Part shown: piece by piece, positions 38,398 to 47,700 of the stretch
Position numbering within the stretch: the stretch's first letter is position 1
How the letters are laid out: each line of letters begins with the position of its first letter
Source: Nitrosomonas aestuarii
Lineage (GTDB): Bacteria; Pseudomonadota; Gammaproteobacteria; Burkholderiales; Nitrosomonadaceae
Direction of reading: 5' to 3'
Assembly (NCBI RefSeq): GCF_003046585.1
Contig: NZ_QAAE01000017.1
Coordinates: forward strand, 1-61,348
DNA length: 61,348 nucleotides
Translations under genes and position numbers: made by a program
Notes under the pieces: generated by a model
Told to the model about the DNA's origin: nothing
The model's database searches: none
Seen by the model: the letters and a program-made list of their open reading frames with translations, nothing else

Positions 38398-39855
38398 TCA
38401 ATCTCTAAATGGTTCGTGCAAGGCAGTTCGAGCAGTATCCAGATTTCTTAGTGTTTTTATTGTATTTGGATGATTTTTTCCTAGGGATTTTTCTAGTGTA
38501 GACAGTGCAAGTTCATAATACTCAATTGCCTTGTAGTATTCTCCCAATGAATACCATACCAAGCCCAGGTTATTTCGGCGTGTTGCTACACTGGGATGAT
38601 TCTCTCCATAGGTCTTAAGGTCGCTTGCCAGCGCAAGTTCAAAATATTCAATTGCCTTGTGGTGCTCGTCTAGTGAATTCCACGCTAAGCCCAGATTGTT
38701 TCGATTTCTAGCGACACTGGGATGGTTTTCTCCATAGGTTTTAAGATTGCTTGCCAGTGCAATTTCATAATACTCAATCGCCTTGCGGTGTTCACCTAGT
38801 GAATTCCACACCGAACCCAAATTGTTGCGGGTTGATGCCACATTAGGGTGATTCTCTCCGTAGGATTTGAGTTCGCTTGCCAGCGCAAGCTCATAATATT
38901 CAATTGCCTTGCGGTGTTCTTTTAGTGAATTCCATGCAGAAGCCAGGTTGTTCCGTGTTATTGCGACATCAGGATGATTTTCTCCATGGGTCTTAATGCC
39001 CTGTGTCAGCGCCTGTTCATAATACTCAATCGCCTTGTGGAATTTACCCAATGAAAACCAAGCCGAACCCAGGTTGTTTCGAATGGATGCTACATTAGGG
39101 TAATTCTCTCCATAGGTCTTAAGATCGCTTGCCAGTGCAAGCTCATAGTAATTGATGGCCTTGTGGAATTCGCCTAAAGAATGCCATGCTAAACCCAGAT
39201 TATTTCGGGTTGTTGCCACTTTGGGGTGATCTTCTCCGTAGGACTTAAGATTGCCTGCCAATGCAGGCTCAAGGTATTCAATGGCTTGCTTGTAATGAGC
39301 GAGCCTAAAATGTAACAAGCCGATTTCATTCAAGTACAGCGCATTATCAGCTTGAATGGAGATGGCCTTTTCATAATAATCAAGTGCTTCACGGTAGGCT
39401 AGTTGCAATTCTTTGATCGAGCCCAAATCGTAAGCATTTCTGGCAGCGACTTCAGAAAATTGATCTTGTTCTTTTAATTTCTGTGAAAACGACTCTTTCA
39501 ATAATGCTTCAGTTGCATTCAGTTCACCTTCTGCTAACAATTCTCGCGCTTTGGCAGCCAATTTGTCTGTTGCCGGGCGCTTGGTCAAATCAGTTATTAA
39601 TTCATTGTATTTTTTTAACCAATAATCGATTTCTGTTTTTGCTCCGACCAGATCTGCATTCTTTTGCACGATCAATCTCTCCAGTTGTGTTATAACCTTT
39701 GGAGATATGCCATTACAATTGATGGTGATATTTTCTTTTGTAACGTTGACTGCCGGGCTGCACCATTCTTCCGTTTTCTGGTCTTCCGGGCTGGCATCAA
39801 CGGTTGTTGTTAACACATAACACAAGAGCAAAAAAATAAATCGACAGGTAGTCAT
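38398..39855 (-). CDS. Exported kinesin-light-chain-type TPR protein
   Basis: A 485-residue protein with a Sec signal (CRFIFLLLCYVLTTTVDA), a helical N-terminal part, and seven consecutive 42-residue repeats of the TPR_12/kinesin-light-chain type from about residue 190. Each follows the pattern AIEYYELAL, then KTYGENHP, then VA, then RNNLGLAW and SLGEHHK. The repeats are very alike at DNA level too (126-bp period), which suggests recent duplication or homogenisation. TPR arrays are protein-binding scaffolds; the partner is unknown. Upstream (39856-40296) no gene is seen. Confidence 0.85.
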   Translation of the reverse strand: MTTCRFIFLLLCYVLTTTVDASPEDQKTEEWCSPAVNVTKENITINCNGISPKVITQLERLIVQKNADLVGAKTEIDYWLKKYNELITDLTKRPATDKLAAKARELLAEGELNATEALLKESFSQKLKEQDQFSEVAARNAYDLGSIKELQLAYREALDYYEKAISIQADNALYLNEIGLLHFRLAHYKQAIEYLEPALAGNLKSYGEDHPKVATTRNNLGLAWHSLGEFHKAINYYELALASDLKTYGENYPNVASIRNNLGSAWFSLGKFHKAIEYYEQALTQGIKTHGENHPDVAITRNNLASAWNSLKEHRKAIEYYELALASELKSYGENHPNVASTRNNLGSVWNSLGEHRKAIEYYEIALASNLKTYGENHPSVARNRNNLGLAWNSLDEHHKAIEYFELALASDLKTYGENHPSVATRRNNLGLVWYSLGEYYKAIEYYELALSTLEKSLGKNHPNTIKTLRNLDTARTALHEPFRD

Positions 39856-40296
39856 GAGTTTTCAATTGGATTTGGATGGATAATATCGATGATTATGGTT
39901 CTATTGGTATTGATTGTCGTCGTAATGTGTGGCTTGTCGTGTTTCTGATGGTGTACTGTTTGTAATATTTAACACTTTTACGGTTCCAATCATCAAAATG
40001 AACAGGATTAATGCTCTGTTTGTGTGTCAGTGATCTGCACCAGCCTTGCATAATCAATTATTCTTGTCTGGCAGGGCTCTTCATTCTGAACTAACGAAGA
40101 TTTCAAAGATTGTATCAGAATATATTGCCAGAATTGATAGAGGCGAGAGAAACAATTGGGTTTGGGGGCTTGGAGTTTGCCGGACAAAGAGCCCGGTATG
40201 AGTTTTTATGACTGTGTCTGAATGGTTTCAGAAAAAAGTACCAAGAATATCAATAGTATCAATGGAATCATTACCGGTCGAGTTTAAGCAAATCTA
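39856..40296. other. Gene-free stretch between the TPR gene and the sugar operon
   Basis: No gene is seen. It holds the promoter side of the TPR gene and the downstream end of the pgl operon; no clear terminator stem was found. Confidence 0.5.
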
Positions 40297-41001
40297 CTAT
40301 GGCTGGTCAGTTTCAAAAACTACAACTGGTGCTTGAGTGTGCTGTAGTAACCAAACCAAAGGTATCTTTGGATCAGGATGTTCAGTGAGGTTGTCCAATA
40401 AATGCCGTTTGTTTTTTCCGGTTACCACGAGAATAACATGCCCGCTGCTGGCCAGTGCCTCGAGTGACAGACTTACACGAGAGGAAGGAGCAAGGGGAGG
40501 ATAAACAGCAAAACTGAGTTGTTCATTTCTTTCTTCATATTTTTCATGCAATTTCAAACCAGGAAACAGTGATGCAATATGGCCGTCTTCACCAAGGCCG
40601 AGTACTGTGAGAGTAAAAGGCTGCGGTATTTGTTTCAGGCGCTGCTGGATCTCTGGGATAGCTTCGGCAGGAGTGTCATGCCTGGTTTTGAGTCCGATGA
40701 ATTGCGCTTGACCCTCTACGTGTTCGGGTAAATGTGCCAGCAAATGTTTTCTGACCAGATATTCGTTCGAGCCTTCTGACTTGGTATCCACCCAGCGCTC
40801 GTCACTCAAGGTAACGGTAATGCGGTTCCAGGGGAGTGATTTTGCCGCCAGTGCGGGCAGATAAAAACGAGGAGTATTGCCGCCGGGGACGACGAGGCTG
40901 ACTGCTTTTTGACTTTTAAGTGCATTGGACAAAACGGCTGCAGCATAATCGGCGAAGCTGTAGGCGAGTTCCGCAATGTCCGTGCAATAATTTCTTTCCA
41001 T
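40297..41001 (-). CDS. pgl: 6-phosphogluconolactonase
   Basis: A 234-residue DevB/SOL-type lactonase that hydrolyses 6-phosphogluconolactone in the pentose-phosphate pathway. Motifs are SLVVPGGNTPRFYLPAL (phosphate site), VTLSDERWVD and LGLGEDGHIASLFPG with the family His. It is the last gene of the six-gene operon, 6 bp after the HAD gene. zwf or gnd would be its usual neighbours; here it sits with sugar-acid genes, so it may only be along for shared transcription, or may act on a lactone made by the SDR enzyme of the operon, which is inferred. Confidence 0.92.
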   Translation of the reverse strand: MERNYCTDIAELAYSFADYAAAVLSNALKSQKAVSLVVPGGNTPRFYLPALAAKSLPWNRITVTLSDERWVDTKSEGSNEYLVRKHLLAHLPEHVEGQAQFIGLKTRHDTPAEAIPEIQQRLKQIPQPFTLTVLGLGEDGHIASLFPGLKLHEKYEERNEQLSFAVYPPLAPSSRVSLSLEALASSGHVILVVTGKNKRHLLDNLTEHPDPKIPLVWLLQHTQAPVVVFETDQP

Positions 41002-41007
41002 AACAGA

Positions 41008-41670
41008 CTATGGACTGACGAGAGAACATAAATCAGGGACTACCTTTGTTTCAGGCGGAAACGGATTGTCATCACCGGGGCGCACACGGCCCAAGAAAGC
41101 GGTCCCATTGGCCTGTGCACCTTCATAATCGGCCATGGCATCGCCAATCATCAAGACTGATTCGGCTTTTAATGCATGATCGGACAGGATTTCCGCGATC
41201 AGCGTTTTTTTGAGTTTGGGCGCGCCGCGTACTTGTTTAAAATAGGGTGACAATCCGCGTCGTTCGACGATAATCTTAAGTTCAACCTCCGGCGTGCCGG
41301 AAGCGACAAAAAGCGGCATTTTCTCGGCCTGCTGGTGGATAAGTTCATAAGCGCCGGGCACCGCGTCACAGGCGACAACAGCTTCTACCACGAGTTCGGA
41401 AAAACGACGATCCAGTTCTTTTTCTTTTTCCGGTGTCAGTGACGGTCCATTCAGCAAGTGTTGTTGAAAATAACGGAATTTGTTGTAGCGTGACAGGCCG
41501 CCATTTTGCGTATGGTATTTGACGACTTCAGCGACCACGTCTTCACCATAGGGACGGTAAAGTTCTGCAAATGCCTGTGTCTTGATTTCGCCGGATTCTG
41601 CAACAACACCGTCAAAGTCAAAAATAATCGCTTGCCAGTCTGTCATTAGTATATTTGCAGTTTCTGTCAT
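41008..41670 (-). CDS. HAD-family phosphatase (phosphoglycolate phosphatase-like)
   Basis: A 220-residue HAD hydrolase. Motif I is FDFDGVVAESG (nucleophile Asp near 18), motif II is FVASGTP, a Lys lies in GAPKLKKTLIAEIL, and motif IV is MIGDAMADYEGA. The C1-type cap (about residues 25-95) points to a small phosphorylated substrate. In the operon context it may play the KdsC-like part of removing phosphate from a keto-deoxy sugar acid; KdsC itself lacks a cap, so this would be a different enzyme. The start at 41670 or an ATG at 41646 are both possible; 5 bp separate it from the SDR gene. Confidence 0.88.
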   Translation of the reverse strand: MTETANILMTDWQAIIFDFDGVVAESGEIKTQAFAELYRPYGEDVVAEVVKYHTQNGGLSRYNKFRYFQQHLLNGPSLTPEKEKELDRRFSELVVEAVVACDAVPGAYELIHQQAEKMPLFVASGTPEVELKIIVERRGLSPYFKQVRGAPKLKKTLIAEILSDHALKAESVLMIGDAMADYEGAQANGTAFLGRVRPGDDNPFPPETKVVPDLCSLVSP

Positions 41671-41675
41671 GATAT

Positions 41676-42629
41676 TTAAGCCCGGTTGTCGGATGTTGAC
41701 GGTGTGGCATCGTCATTTTCATCTGCATGCTCCAAATCCTGATGAATTTCACGGATGCAATCGAGCAAGCCCTGCCCGAGATCGACATGTTCGTTGAGCA
41801 CCAGTTTACGGCCGATGCGTGGCTGGAATGCGTAAGGCGTAATCTCATAATGGTGCACGGTGTTGGCTTCATCGAAGTGAAGTGCTACCGGCCACGGCAT
41901 GATTTCAGAAATCATCGTCATAACATCGCGGATGCGCAGTTTTTCCTGTCCGGTCAGAATTAAATGCCGGTTGGCGTATTCCGGTGCAAGCACCTGTACA
42001 CTCATGCGTGCTGCATCTTCAACATGAATATATTCGCGCATGGCGTTGCCGCCGCCTTGGTAGGTGATGGTGCGATGGGTGATGGCTTCATGCAGCATGC
42101 GATAGATGCCGTTGCGTCGGTCGCTGCGTCGCCCGTACAGCGAGCCGTAACGCAGGATGTTGTATTCGAGTCCATAGCGTTCATGATAGGTTTCGGTGAA
42201 GCGTTCGGACGCCTGCTTGCTGGCCCGATAGAATGAACCGGATTCCGAATAAACATACACGCTGCTGGCGAACACAAAACGGCGTGCATTAGCCAGTCGG
42301 GCGGCTTCGAGCACGTGGGTGTTGCCGAGCACATTGATTGCGGCGGTTTCAACAGGTTTGTTATGCGCTTCATCGATATCGGCGATGGCGGCGAAGTTGT
42401 AGACAATATCCGCACCCTTAACGGCATCAATCACCTGTTGAATATCCATGATATTGCCGACGATCATTTCCTGATCCCCTTTCAGGAAAGGGGAGGGGCT
42501 GCGGTCGAATAAGCGTACTTTATAGCCCGCAGCGGAGAGTGCATCGGCGACATGGCTGCCGAGAAAGCCGCTCGCACCGAAAACGATGACTGTTTGTTTG
42601 GACGGGGAGAATATCGCGCTATCCGTCAT
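41676..42629 (-). CDS. NAD-dependent epimerase/dehydratase (extended SDR)
   Basis: A 317-residue extended SDR. It has the NAD motif VFGASGFLGSH (near residue 17), the active-site region FASSVYVYSE and the Tyr-Lys pair YRASK (about 140), with LRYGSLYGRR after it, as in nucleotide-sugar epimerases, dehydratases and uronate dehydrogenases. Its substrate cannot be read from sequence. Its ATG overlaps the stop of the upstream dehydrogenase gene by 11 bp, so the two are translationally coupled. The Asp/Glu-rich tail is unusual. Confidence 0.9.
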   Translation of the reverse strand: MTDSAIFSPSKQTVIVFGASGFLGSHVADALSAAGYKVRLFDRSPSPFLKGDQEMIVGNIMDIQQVIDAVKGADIVYNFAAIADIDEAHNKPVETAAINVLGNTHVLEAARLANARRFVFASSVYVYSESGSFYRASKQASERFTETYHERYGLEYNILRYGSLYGRRSDRRNGIYRMLHEAITHRTITYQGGGNAMREYIHVEDAARMSVQVLAPEYANRHLILTGQEKLRIRDVMTMISEIMPWPVALHFDEANTVHHYEITPYAFQPRIGRKLVLNEHVDLGQGLLDCIREIHQDLEHADENDDATPSTSDNRA

Positions 42630-43557
42630 TGATCAGGCCATTTTTGACAAGTCCGTGAAGTAAGTTTTCTGCAGCTTCCAGTTCCATACGCTGACGTGCT
42701 TCTTTGGCCAGCGAACCGACATGCGAAGACAGAATAAGATTGTCGCACTCGAACAACGCGCCCTGGTATGGCTCCTGTTCAAAAGCGTCGAGTGCTGCTG
42801 CACCCAGTTTGCCATTATCCAGCGCGATTTTAAGCGCCTGCTCATCAATCAGTCCACCACGGGCCGCGTTGATAACCAGTGTGCCGGATTTCATACGTGC
42901 AAAAGCCTGTGCGTTCAGCAGATGATGCAATTCGGCGCTGTAAGGTGTGTGCAGACTGATAATGTCTGCGGTTTCAAAAAGATGTTCCATCGTGACGAGC
43001 TTTACACCGGCTGGCACTTGGTCGATATGGGGGTCATGCGCAATAACATTGGCTTCGAAAGCCCGGCATAGTTTCGCCACGCGTTTGCCGATATGACCCA
43101 AACCGATCAGACCAACAGTCTGTGCGGCGAGTAAGCTACCCTGAGTGCGTGGCCATTCGCCTTTACGGATTTGCTGATCAGTCTTGCAGATTTGACGCAG
43201 ACAGGCCAGTATGAGTCCCATAGTGAGCTCGGCGACGGCTTGCGCTGGTGCTTCTGGTGTGTTGAGTACAGTGACGCCTTTGTTTTTTGCGGCAGCCAGA
43301 TCAACACTGTCCATGCCTGTGCCGCAGCGAGAAATGACTTTAAGGCTTTTTGCCGATTGAATGACGCGTTCAGTGAGTGGTTCGACACCTGCAATCATGC
43401 CGATAACATCTTCTCTCAGCAGATTTTCGGCTTCGTCTTCGGTCAGCCTGCGGCCATAAGGATTGGTGACGAGTTGTAAGCCTGCATGAATGAGGCGCTG
43501 GACGATCGGATTGTTATCGGTATCGAAGGAGGATGTGGATATGACGAATTTATGCAT
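42619..43557 (-). CDS. D-2-hydroxyacid dehydrogenase (phosphoglycerate dehydrogenase-like)
   Basis: A 312-residue member of the SerA/hydroxyacid dehydrogenase family, with the catalytic set RCGTGMDSVD (near 80), VGLIGLGHIGKRVA (NAD site near 145), NAARGGLIDE with the acidic partner near 230, and SSHVGSLAKEAR with the catalytic His near 280. It lacks the C-terminal ACT domain of long SerA proteins. In this operon it may make or consume a 2-keto acid used by the neighbouring aldolase; that is an inference. It is 17 bp after the aldolase gene. Confidence 0.9.
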   Translation of the reverse strand: MHKFVISTSSFDTDNNPIVQRLIHAGLQLVTNPYGRRLTEDEAENLLREDVIGMIAGVEPLTERVIQSAKSLKVISRCGTGMDSVDLAAAKNKGVTVLNTPEAPAQAVAELTMGLILACLRQICKTDQQIRKGEWPRTQGSLLAAQTVGLIGLGHIGKRVAKLCRAFEANVIAHDPHIDQVPAGVKLVTMEHLFETADIISLHTPYSAELHHLLNAQAFARMKSGTLVINAARGGLIDEQALKIALDNGKLGAAALDAFEQEPYQGALFECDNLILSSHVGSLAKEARQRMELEAAENLLHGLVKNGLINDG

Positions 43558-43574
43558 GTTAGCTGTGGGATTAT

Positions 43575-44336
43575 TTATAATTTTGTACGTATCAATTGCA
43601 GGTGATTGCGACAGATGGAATCCAGAATGCGGATATCCAGACTGTACCCAAGGAAATTAAAACCAGATTCAATGCGCTGCTGCAATGCTTCCGGATTGGG
43701 TTCGATTACATGAATGCCGCCGGGTTTTTGGGCGCGTTGTCCCGCTTCCAGTATGCGGGTAATGGCAGTCTGCACATCAGGATGATCGATTTCCCCAGGG
43801 CGACCCATTGAGCCCGACAGATCGTAAGGACCGATAATATAGGCGTCAATGCCAGGAACGGACAGAATCGAATCAATCGCATTAACCGCGTCGATATGTT
43901 CGATCATGGCGACAATAACCGCGTTATGTTCCAGCCATTGCTGATAAGCCGGAAAGCTGGCACCAAAACCCTGTGCCCGGGCGAGGCCGACACCACGCGC
44001 ACCACGCGGCGGGTAGTAAACTGCATCTATTGCCGCCTTGGCATCCGCGGCTGATTTGATCATCGGTACCATGATGCCCGTGGCGCCTGCATCCATGACA
44101 CGTTTGATCTGATCAGGATGATTGGAAGTTAGTCGTACTATCGCCGGACATTGTCTGGCATCCAGCACCTGAATGATGCTTTGTACTTCGTTGAGTTCCA
44201 GGACGCTGTGTTCCATATCCAGCACCAACCAGTCGAAACCGGCCGTGGCCATAATTTCTGCAATGGCTGTGTGTCCCAGCGTTATCCAGGAACCGATGGT
44301 GACTGCGGATTGGGTGAGTTTTGATTTTAACTGCAT
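43575..44336 (-). CDS. HpcH/HpaI-type class II pyruvate aldolase
   Basis: A 253-residue aldolase of the HpaI/GarL group, which use a divalent metal to join pyruvate to an aldehyde, giving 2-keto-3-deoxy (hydroxy) acids, or the reverse. Visible residues are the catalytic His in LVLDMEHSVLE, the Arg in AIVRLTSN, and the metal ligands Glu in IVAMIEHIDAV and Asp in IIGPYDLSGSMG. The YYPPRGARGVG loop is typical. Next to a KdsB-like CMP-transferase it suggests an aldolase route to an ulosonic acid. It is the second gene of the operon, 17 bp after kdsB-like. Confidence 0.92.
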   Translation of the reverse strand: MQLKSKLTQSAVTIGSWITLGHTAIAEIMATAGFDWLVLDMEHSVLELNEVQSIIQVLDARQCPAIVRLTSNHPDQIKRVMDAGATGIMVPMIKSAADAKAAIDAVYYPPRGARGVGLARAQGFGASFPAYQQWLEHNAVIVAMIEHIDAVNAIDSILSVPGIDAYIIGPYDLSGSMGRPGEIDHPDVQTAITRILEAGQRAQKPGGIHVIEPNPEALQQRIESGFNFLGYSLDIRILDSICRNHLQLIRTKL

Positions 44337-44353
44337 TTTCTTAAATATATGAA

Positions 44354-45103
44354 TTAATAGCTGGACAACAATGGATCATTTTCCATCAGTTTAGCAACGC
44401 GTGCCAGATCTGCCTCAGTATCAACTGCCTGAGTGTTGAATGTAGTCGGTACCATCTTGACTTTGTAGCCATGTTCCAGCAGACGCAGCATGTCAACAGA
44501 TTCCAGCTGCTCCAGCGGAGTGGGTTGCAGATGGGTATATTTGAAAAGTAATTCACGGCGAAATGGGATAATGCATACTTGTTTATGCGCGACTGTTTGT
44601 CCGAAGCCGGTTTTAGCAAGTGTCGGTATGGGCTGACGGGACATATAAATGGCATTATTGGACTGGTCCATAACAACCTTAATGGTGTTGGGATCATGAA
44701 AATCCGTTTCCTGATCAATCTGGCGTACCAGATTGACGCAACCAAGCTCCGGATCATCTTTAAAAGGCGCAACTGCAGCATCAATCATGTCCGGGTGTGT
44801 CATCGGCTCATCGCCCTGTACCATGACAATTAAATCGGCATCCAGGTCAGCGACCGCTTCGGCAACCCGGTCGCTTGCGCGCTCATGTGTGTCAGCTGTC
44901 ATAATGACGGGTGCGCCGAATTTTTCTGCTGCTGAACGAATGGCTTCGTCACAGGTTGCAATGTAGACAGCGTCCAGCGCTTTGCTTAAAGCCACACGTT
45001 TATAAATATGTTCTATCATGGGCCGGCCCAGAAGTGGCGCGATCGGCTTGCCTGGATAACGCGTGGAGCCCATGCGCGCGGGAATAACAGCGATTGTTTT
45101 CAT
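44354..45103 (-). CDS. KdsB-like CMP-ulosonate cytidylyltransferase
   Basis: A 249-residue enzyme of the CMP-Kdo synthetase family, which uses CTP to activate a keto-deoxy sugar acid. It has the CTP loop IPARMGSTRYPGKPI (residues 7-21), QGDEP (96-100) with the metal Asp, and VDTEADL near the end with the second metal Asp. The segment THERASDRVAEA differs from the HQSGTERLAE of E. coli KdsB, and the LLFKYTHLQPTPLEQLESV region is well conserved. A canonical kdsB is possible, but its place at the head of an aldolase/dehydrogenase operon points to a related, perhaps different, sugar. Confidence 0.88.
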   Translation of the reverse strand: MKTIAVIPARMGSTRYPGKPIAPLLGRPMIEHIYKRVALSKALDAVYIATCDEAIRSAAEKFGAPVIMTADTHERASDRVAEAVADLDADLIVMVQGDEPMTHPDMIDAAVAPFKDDPELGCVNLVRQIDQETDFHDPNTIKVVMDQSNNAIYMSRQPIPTLAKTGFGQTVAHKQVCIIPFRRELLFKYTHLQPTPLEQLESVDMLRLLEHGYKVKMVPTTFNTQAVDTEADLARVAKLMENDPLLSSY

Positions 45104-45448
45104 TGATTCATTATAGCTTTGGAAAGTGTTGATTGAATTTAAACCTGCGTGTTTTTTTCACATAACGGGCTATTATCCGATTTATCTGCCGGATAGGGCA
45201 AATTTATTCGAAGGAAAACTGATGAGATTAAGAAATCATTTTTTTAGTTGCCGGATGGCTGCAGTTTTGAGTCAAGAATTGACTGTAACAGCTTGCTTTT
45301 GGTGGTTAGCTGGCAAAGTAATGACCACACGTGTAGAATTGACGCGGTTTGTTTTGTGGGCATTTCCGTGGTGTGGTTTATGCTGCAATTATCAGCAAAA
45401 TTTTAAAATGTTCTCCATCTTTAATTCATTTACATTCATGTCCAGGGA
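45104..45448. other. Divergent promoter region between the CMP-sugar operon and the transferase genes
   Basis: It is AT-rich. A plus-strand open frame (45126-45452) ends in an ATGA overlap with the next gene, but its content is not protein-like and it lacks a ribosome site. No clear promoter boxes were singled out. Confidence 0.45.
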
Positions 45449-46738
45449 ATGAGAGCCCTATTTTTTCTTCGTCATTATAATGATATAGACCATATCACAC
45501 CTGTGATTTACAAATGGGCGAAATCGGGACATCAATGCAATGTTGTTTTGATTGGTTCAATTAAATTTCGACGTGATTATCGCATTCAATTTTTAAAACA
45601 ACTGCCCGGTGTGCATGTCGCGCATATCAGAGAAGTACTGGGCTGGCGGCGCTTTATCAAGTGGCGTCTGCAGATGTACATGCTAACCGGGAACGTCAGG
45701 CGCCTACCCTTATTAGGTGTATTGGCACAGCGCTTGTCCGAGCGTTATGATCAAAAGCGGCGTGAGCGGTTGTGGCGGCAAACAACCGAGGTATTGTTAA
45801 CCCGGTGTTTTGAAAATACCAGTGGCGGCGTCATCACTTTTGACTGGGTTGAAAGAAATTCGGTTATCAGTGTTGAATGGATAAAGATTCTGATAGAAAT
45901 GGCGCATGCCCGGAAACTTAGCGTAATATCGTTGCCGCATGGAGACAGTCCGCATATTAATCAGCTGATTCGCCGGGGTGAACGGCATATTGGGCCTGAT
46001 ACCGTGTTCTCGAACGCAAATATTTTTGATCGTCTGGTCGTGCCTAATGAGTTATGTGCAAAACGCTTTCGTCCGTTTCTCGATGAAAAAAAGATTGCTG
46101 TACTGGGCTCGCCGCGTTTTTGTGAAGAATGGCTGGCCAAACTGCCTGAGATATTACCGCCGTCACCCATAGCACGTTCAGACAGTCGGCTTAAAGTTGT
46201 CATCTTTCTAAGGAAAGCGAATTTTACCACTTTCTGGGAAGAAGTCGCTGAAGTTGTTCACATGATTGCGGAATTCCCTGGAACAGAAATAGTCATCAAG
46301 CCGCATACACGCAGCGGATGGAAGCAGTCTCTGACAAAAGATGAGACGATTAAACGCTTGTCGAATGTCAGTATTGCCGATGATCAAGCGCATTCGACAC
46401 ATTTGATGAACTGGGCGGATGTTATTATTGATCTGGCTACTTCTGTAATTTTTGAAGCAGTCAGAACGAAAAAACCCGTATTGGCTGCGGATTATCTGAT
46501 TGCGGGAAGCTCGACCGTAGCGCATTACATGCCCGAAACGGAACTGCGTTGCCGGGATGATGTGTACGAAAAGATCAATCATTTTTTAACGCATGGTTGC
46601 GATCATTTTTATGATGAGACGCATCGTCAACACTTCTTGAACGAAATTCTGGATGTACCGAACGGAAACGTTTTGCAGCGCTATGTAGCGTTATTGCATG
46701 AATCAGCCGGAAAAATTGATCGAGATGAGGATCAATAA
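45449..46738 (+). CDS. GT-B-like glycosyl/glycerophosphotransferase, copy 1
   Basis: A 429-residue cytoplasmic protein without membrane helices. It reads as two Rossmann-like halves: FFLRHYNDIDHITPVI at the N-terminus and, in the second half, VIFLRKANFTTFWEEV, EIVIKPHTRSGWK and MNWADVIIDLATSVIFEAV. This last pattern resembles the C-terminal nucleotide site of CDP-glycerol glycerophosphotransferases and related GT-B transferases. SLPHGDSPH, VPNELC and LGSPRF recur in copy 2. I infer a transferase that uses a CMP- or CDP-activated donor, perhaps the product of the divergent operon. Confidence 0.72.
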   Translation: MRALFFLRHYNDIDHITPVIYKWAKSGHQCNVVLIGSIKFRRDYRIQFLKQLPGVHVAHIREVLGWRRFIKWRLQMYMLTGNVRRLPLLGVLAQRLSERYDQKRRERLWRQTTEVLLTRCFENTSGGVITFDWVERNSVISVEWIKILIEMAHARKLSVISLPHGDSPHINQLIRRGERHIGPDTVFSNANIFDRLVVPNELCAKRFRPFLDEKKIAVLGSPRFCEEWLAKLPEILPPSPIARSDSRLKVVIFLRKANFTTFWEEVAEVVHMIAEFPGTEIVIKPHTRSGWKQSLTKDETIKRLSNVSIADDQAHSTHLMNWADVIIDLATSVIFEAVRTKKPVLAADYLIAGSSTVAHYMPETELRCRDDVYEKINHFLTHGCDHFYDETHRQHFLNEILDVPNGNVLQRYVALLHESAGKIDRDEDQ

Positions 46739-46758
46739 GCTAAACTGAGACGGTACAG

Positions 46759-47517
46759 ATGTTCGCGAATTTCTTTAAAAATTGCGTGGTTGCAGTTTAT
46801 CAATTAATCGGAGGTTTTACCCGTATCAGGGTAAGAGGTCTGCCGATAAGTATTGCCGTTGACCACTGGCGTGTTCTCAAACGGGCCAGAACTTATTCCA
46901 TTAAGGAACCCGATACGCTGGACTGGCTGGATCAATTTAAGCCGGATTGCTGTTATTTTGATATCGGTGCCAATATCGGCCAGTATTCTCTGTATCCGGC
47001 GAAAAAATATGGCAAATCTGTTCAGGTCTACGCATTCGAGCCGCAAAGTAACAACTATTATTCACTGAATAAAAATATTTTTATCAACAATCTCGCGGCT
47101 TTTATTTCTGCCTATTGTATTGCGGTTTCTGGAAAAACTGAATTTTCTAAATTATATATTCCTAAATTCATACCGGGTGGGAATCGGTCCCAGTTTGGCA
47201 AAGAGGATGTCCGTTATTTGAAAAAGCCTGCAACCCATGTTCAGGGTATGTTTGGTGCGACATTGGATGATTTATGCAGTAAATGGGGTTTTCCCTATCC
47301 GAATTATATAAAGATTGATGTGGATGGCATTGAGGTTTCCATTTTAAAAGGTGCTGAGAATGTACTTAGGAATCCGCAATTGGTTTCTGTCATCATCGAG
47401 CTGGGTACGACAGAAGAACAGAATGAAGCAGTGCAGTTGATGAATGCAGCGGGTTTTCAGGTAAAACATAAAACGACCCGAAACTGGGGAGAAACCTGTT
47501 TTATTTTTGAAAGATAA
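46759..47517 (+). CDS. FkbM-family methyltransferase
   Basis: A 252-residue SAM-dependent methyltransferase of the FkbM family. Motif I is YFDIGANIGQYSL (residues 66-78), YAFEPQSNNYYSL is the acidic post-I motif, and IKIDVDGIEVSILKGAE is the family signature with its Asp pair. FkbM proteins often O-methylate sugars in surface polysaccharides. It lies 20 bp after copy 1 of the GT-B gene and 183 bp before copy 2, so it belongs to the glycan set. The N-terminus is mildly hydrophobic but not a clear membrane anchor. Confidence 0.9.
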   Translation: MFANFFKNCVVAVYQLIGGFTRIRVRGLPISIAVDHWRVLKRARTYSIKEPDTLDWLDQFKPDCCYFDIGANIGQYSLYPAKKYGKSVQVYAFEPQSNNYYSLNKNIFINNLAAFISAYCIAVSGKTEFSKLYIPKFIPGGNRSQFGKEDVRYLKKPATHVQGMFGATLDDLCSKWGFPYPNYIKIDVDGIEVSILKGAENVLRNPQLVSVIIELGTTEEQNEAVQLMNAAGFQVKHKTTRNWGETCFIFER

Positions 47518-47700
47518 CAATGCACAAATTTCAGCAGGTCGTTGAATATAAAATCTACAAGACGAAAAAAGCGGAAAATGGCGTTTGTATCGATCGAAAT
47601 ATGTATTTTTGAGCCTGTTTTCTTGCATTGTAACGGGGAACGCAGATAGGTTTTCAACAACCTGTTAAGTTCGACCAAGCCAATTAATCCACTCGTTCAT

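Noticed and set aside
45126..45452. Open frame of 108 codons ending in an ATGA overlap with the first GT-B gene
   Set aside because: The residue make-up is not protein-like, it has no ribosome site, and no family is recognisable. The overlap is probably chance; the stretch is better read as a divergent promoter region.
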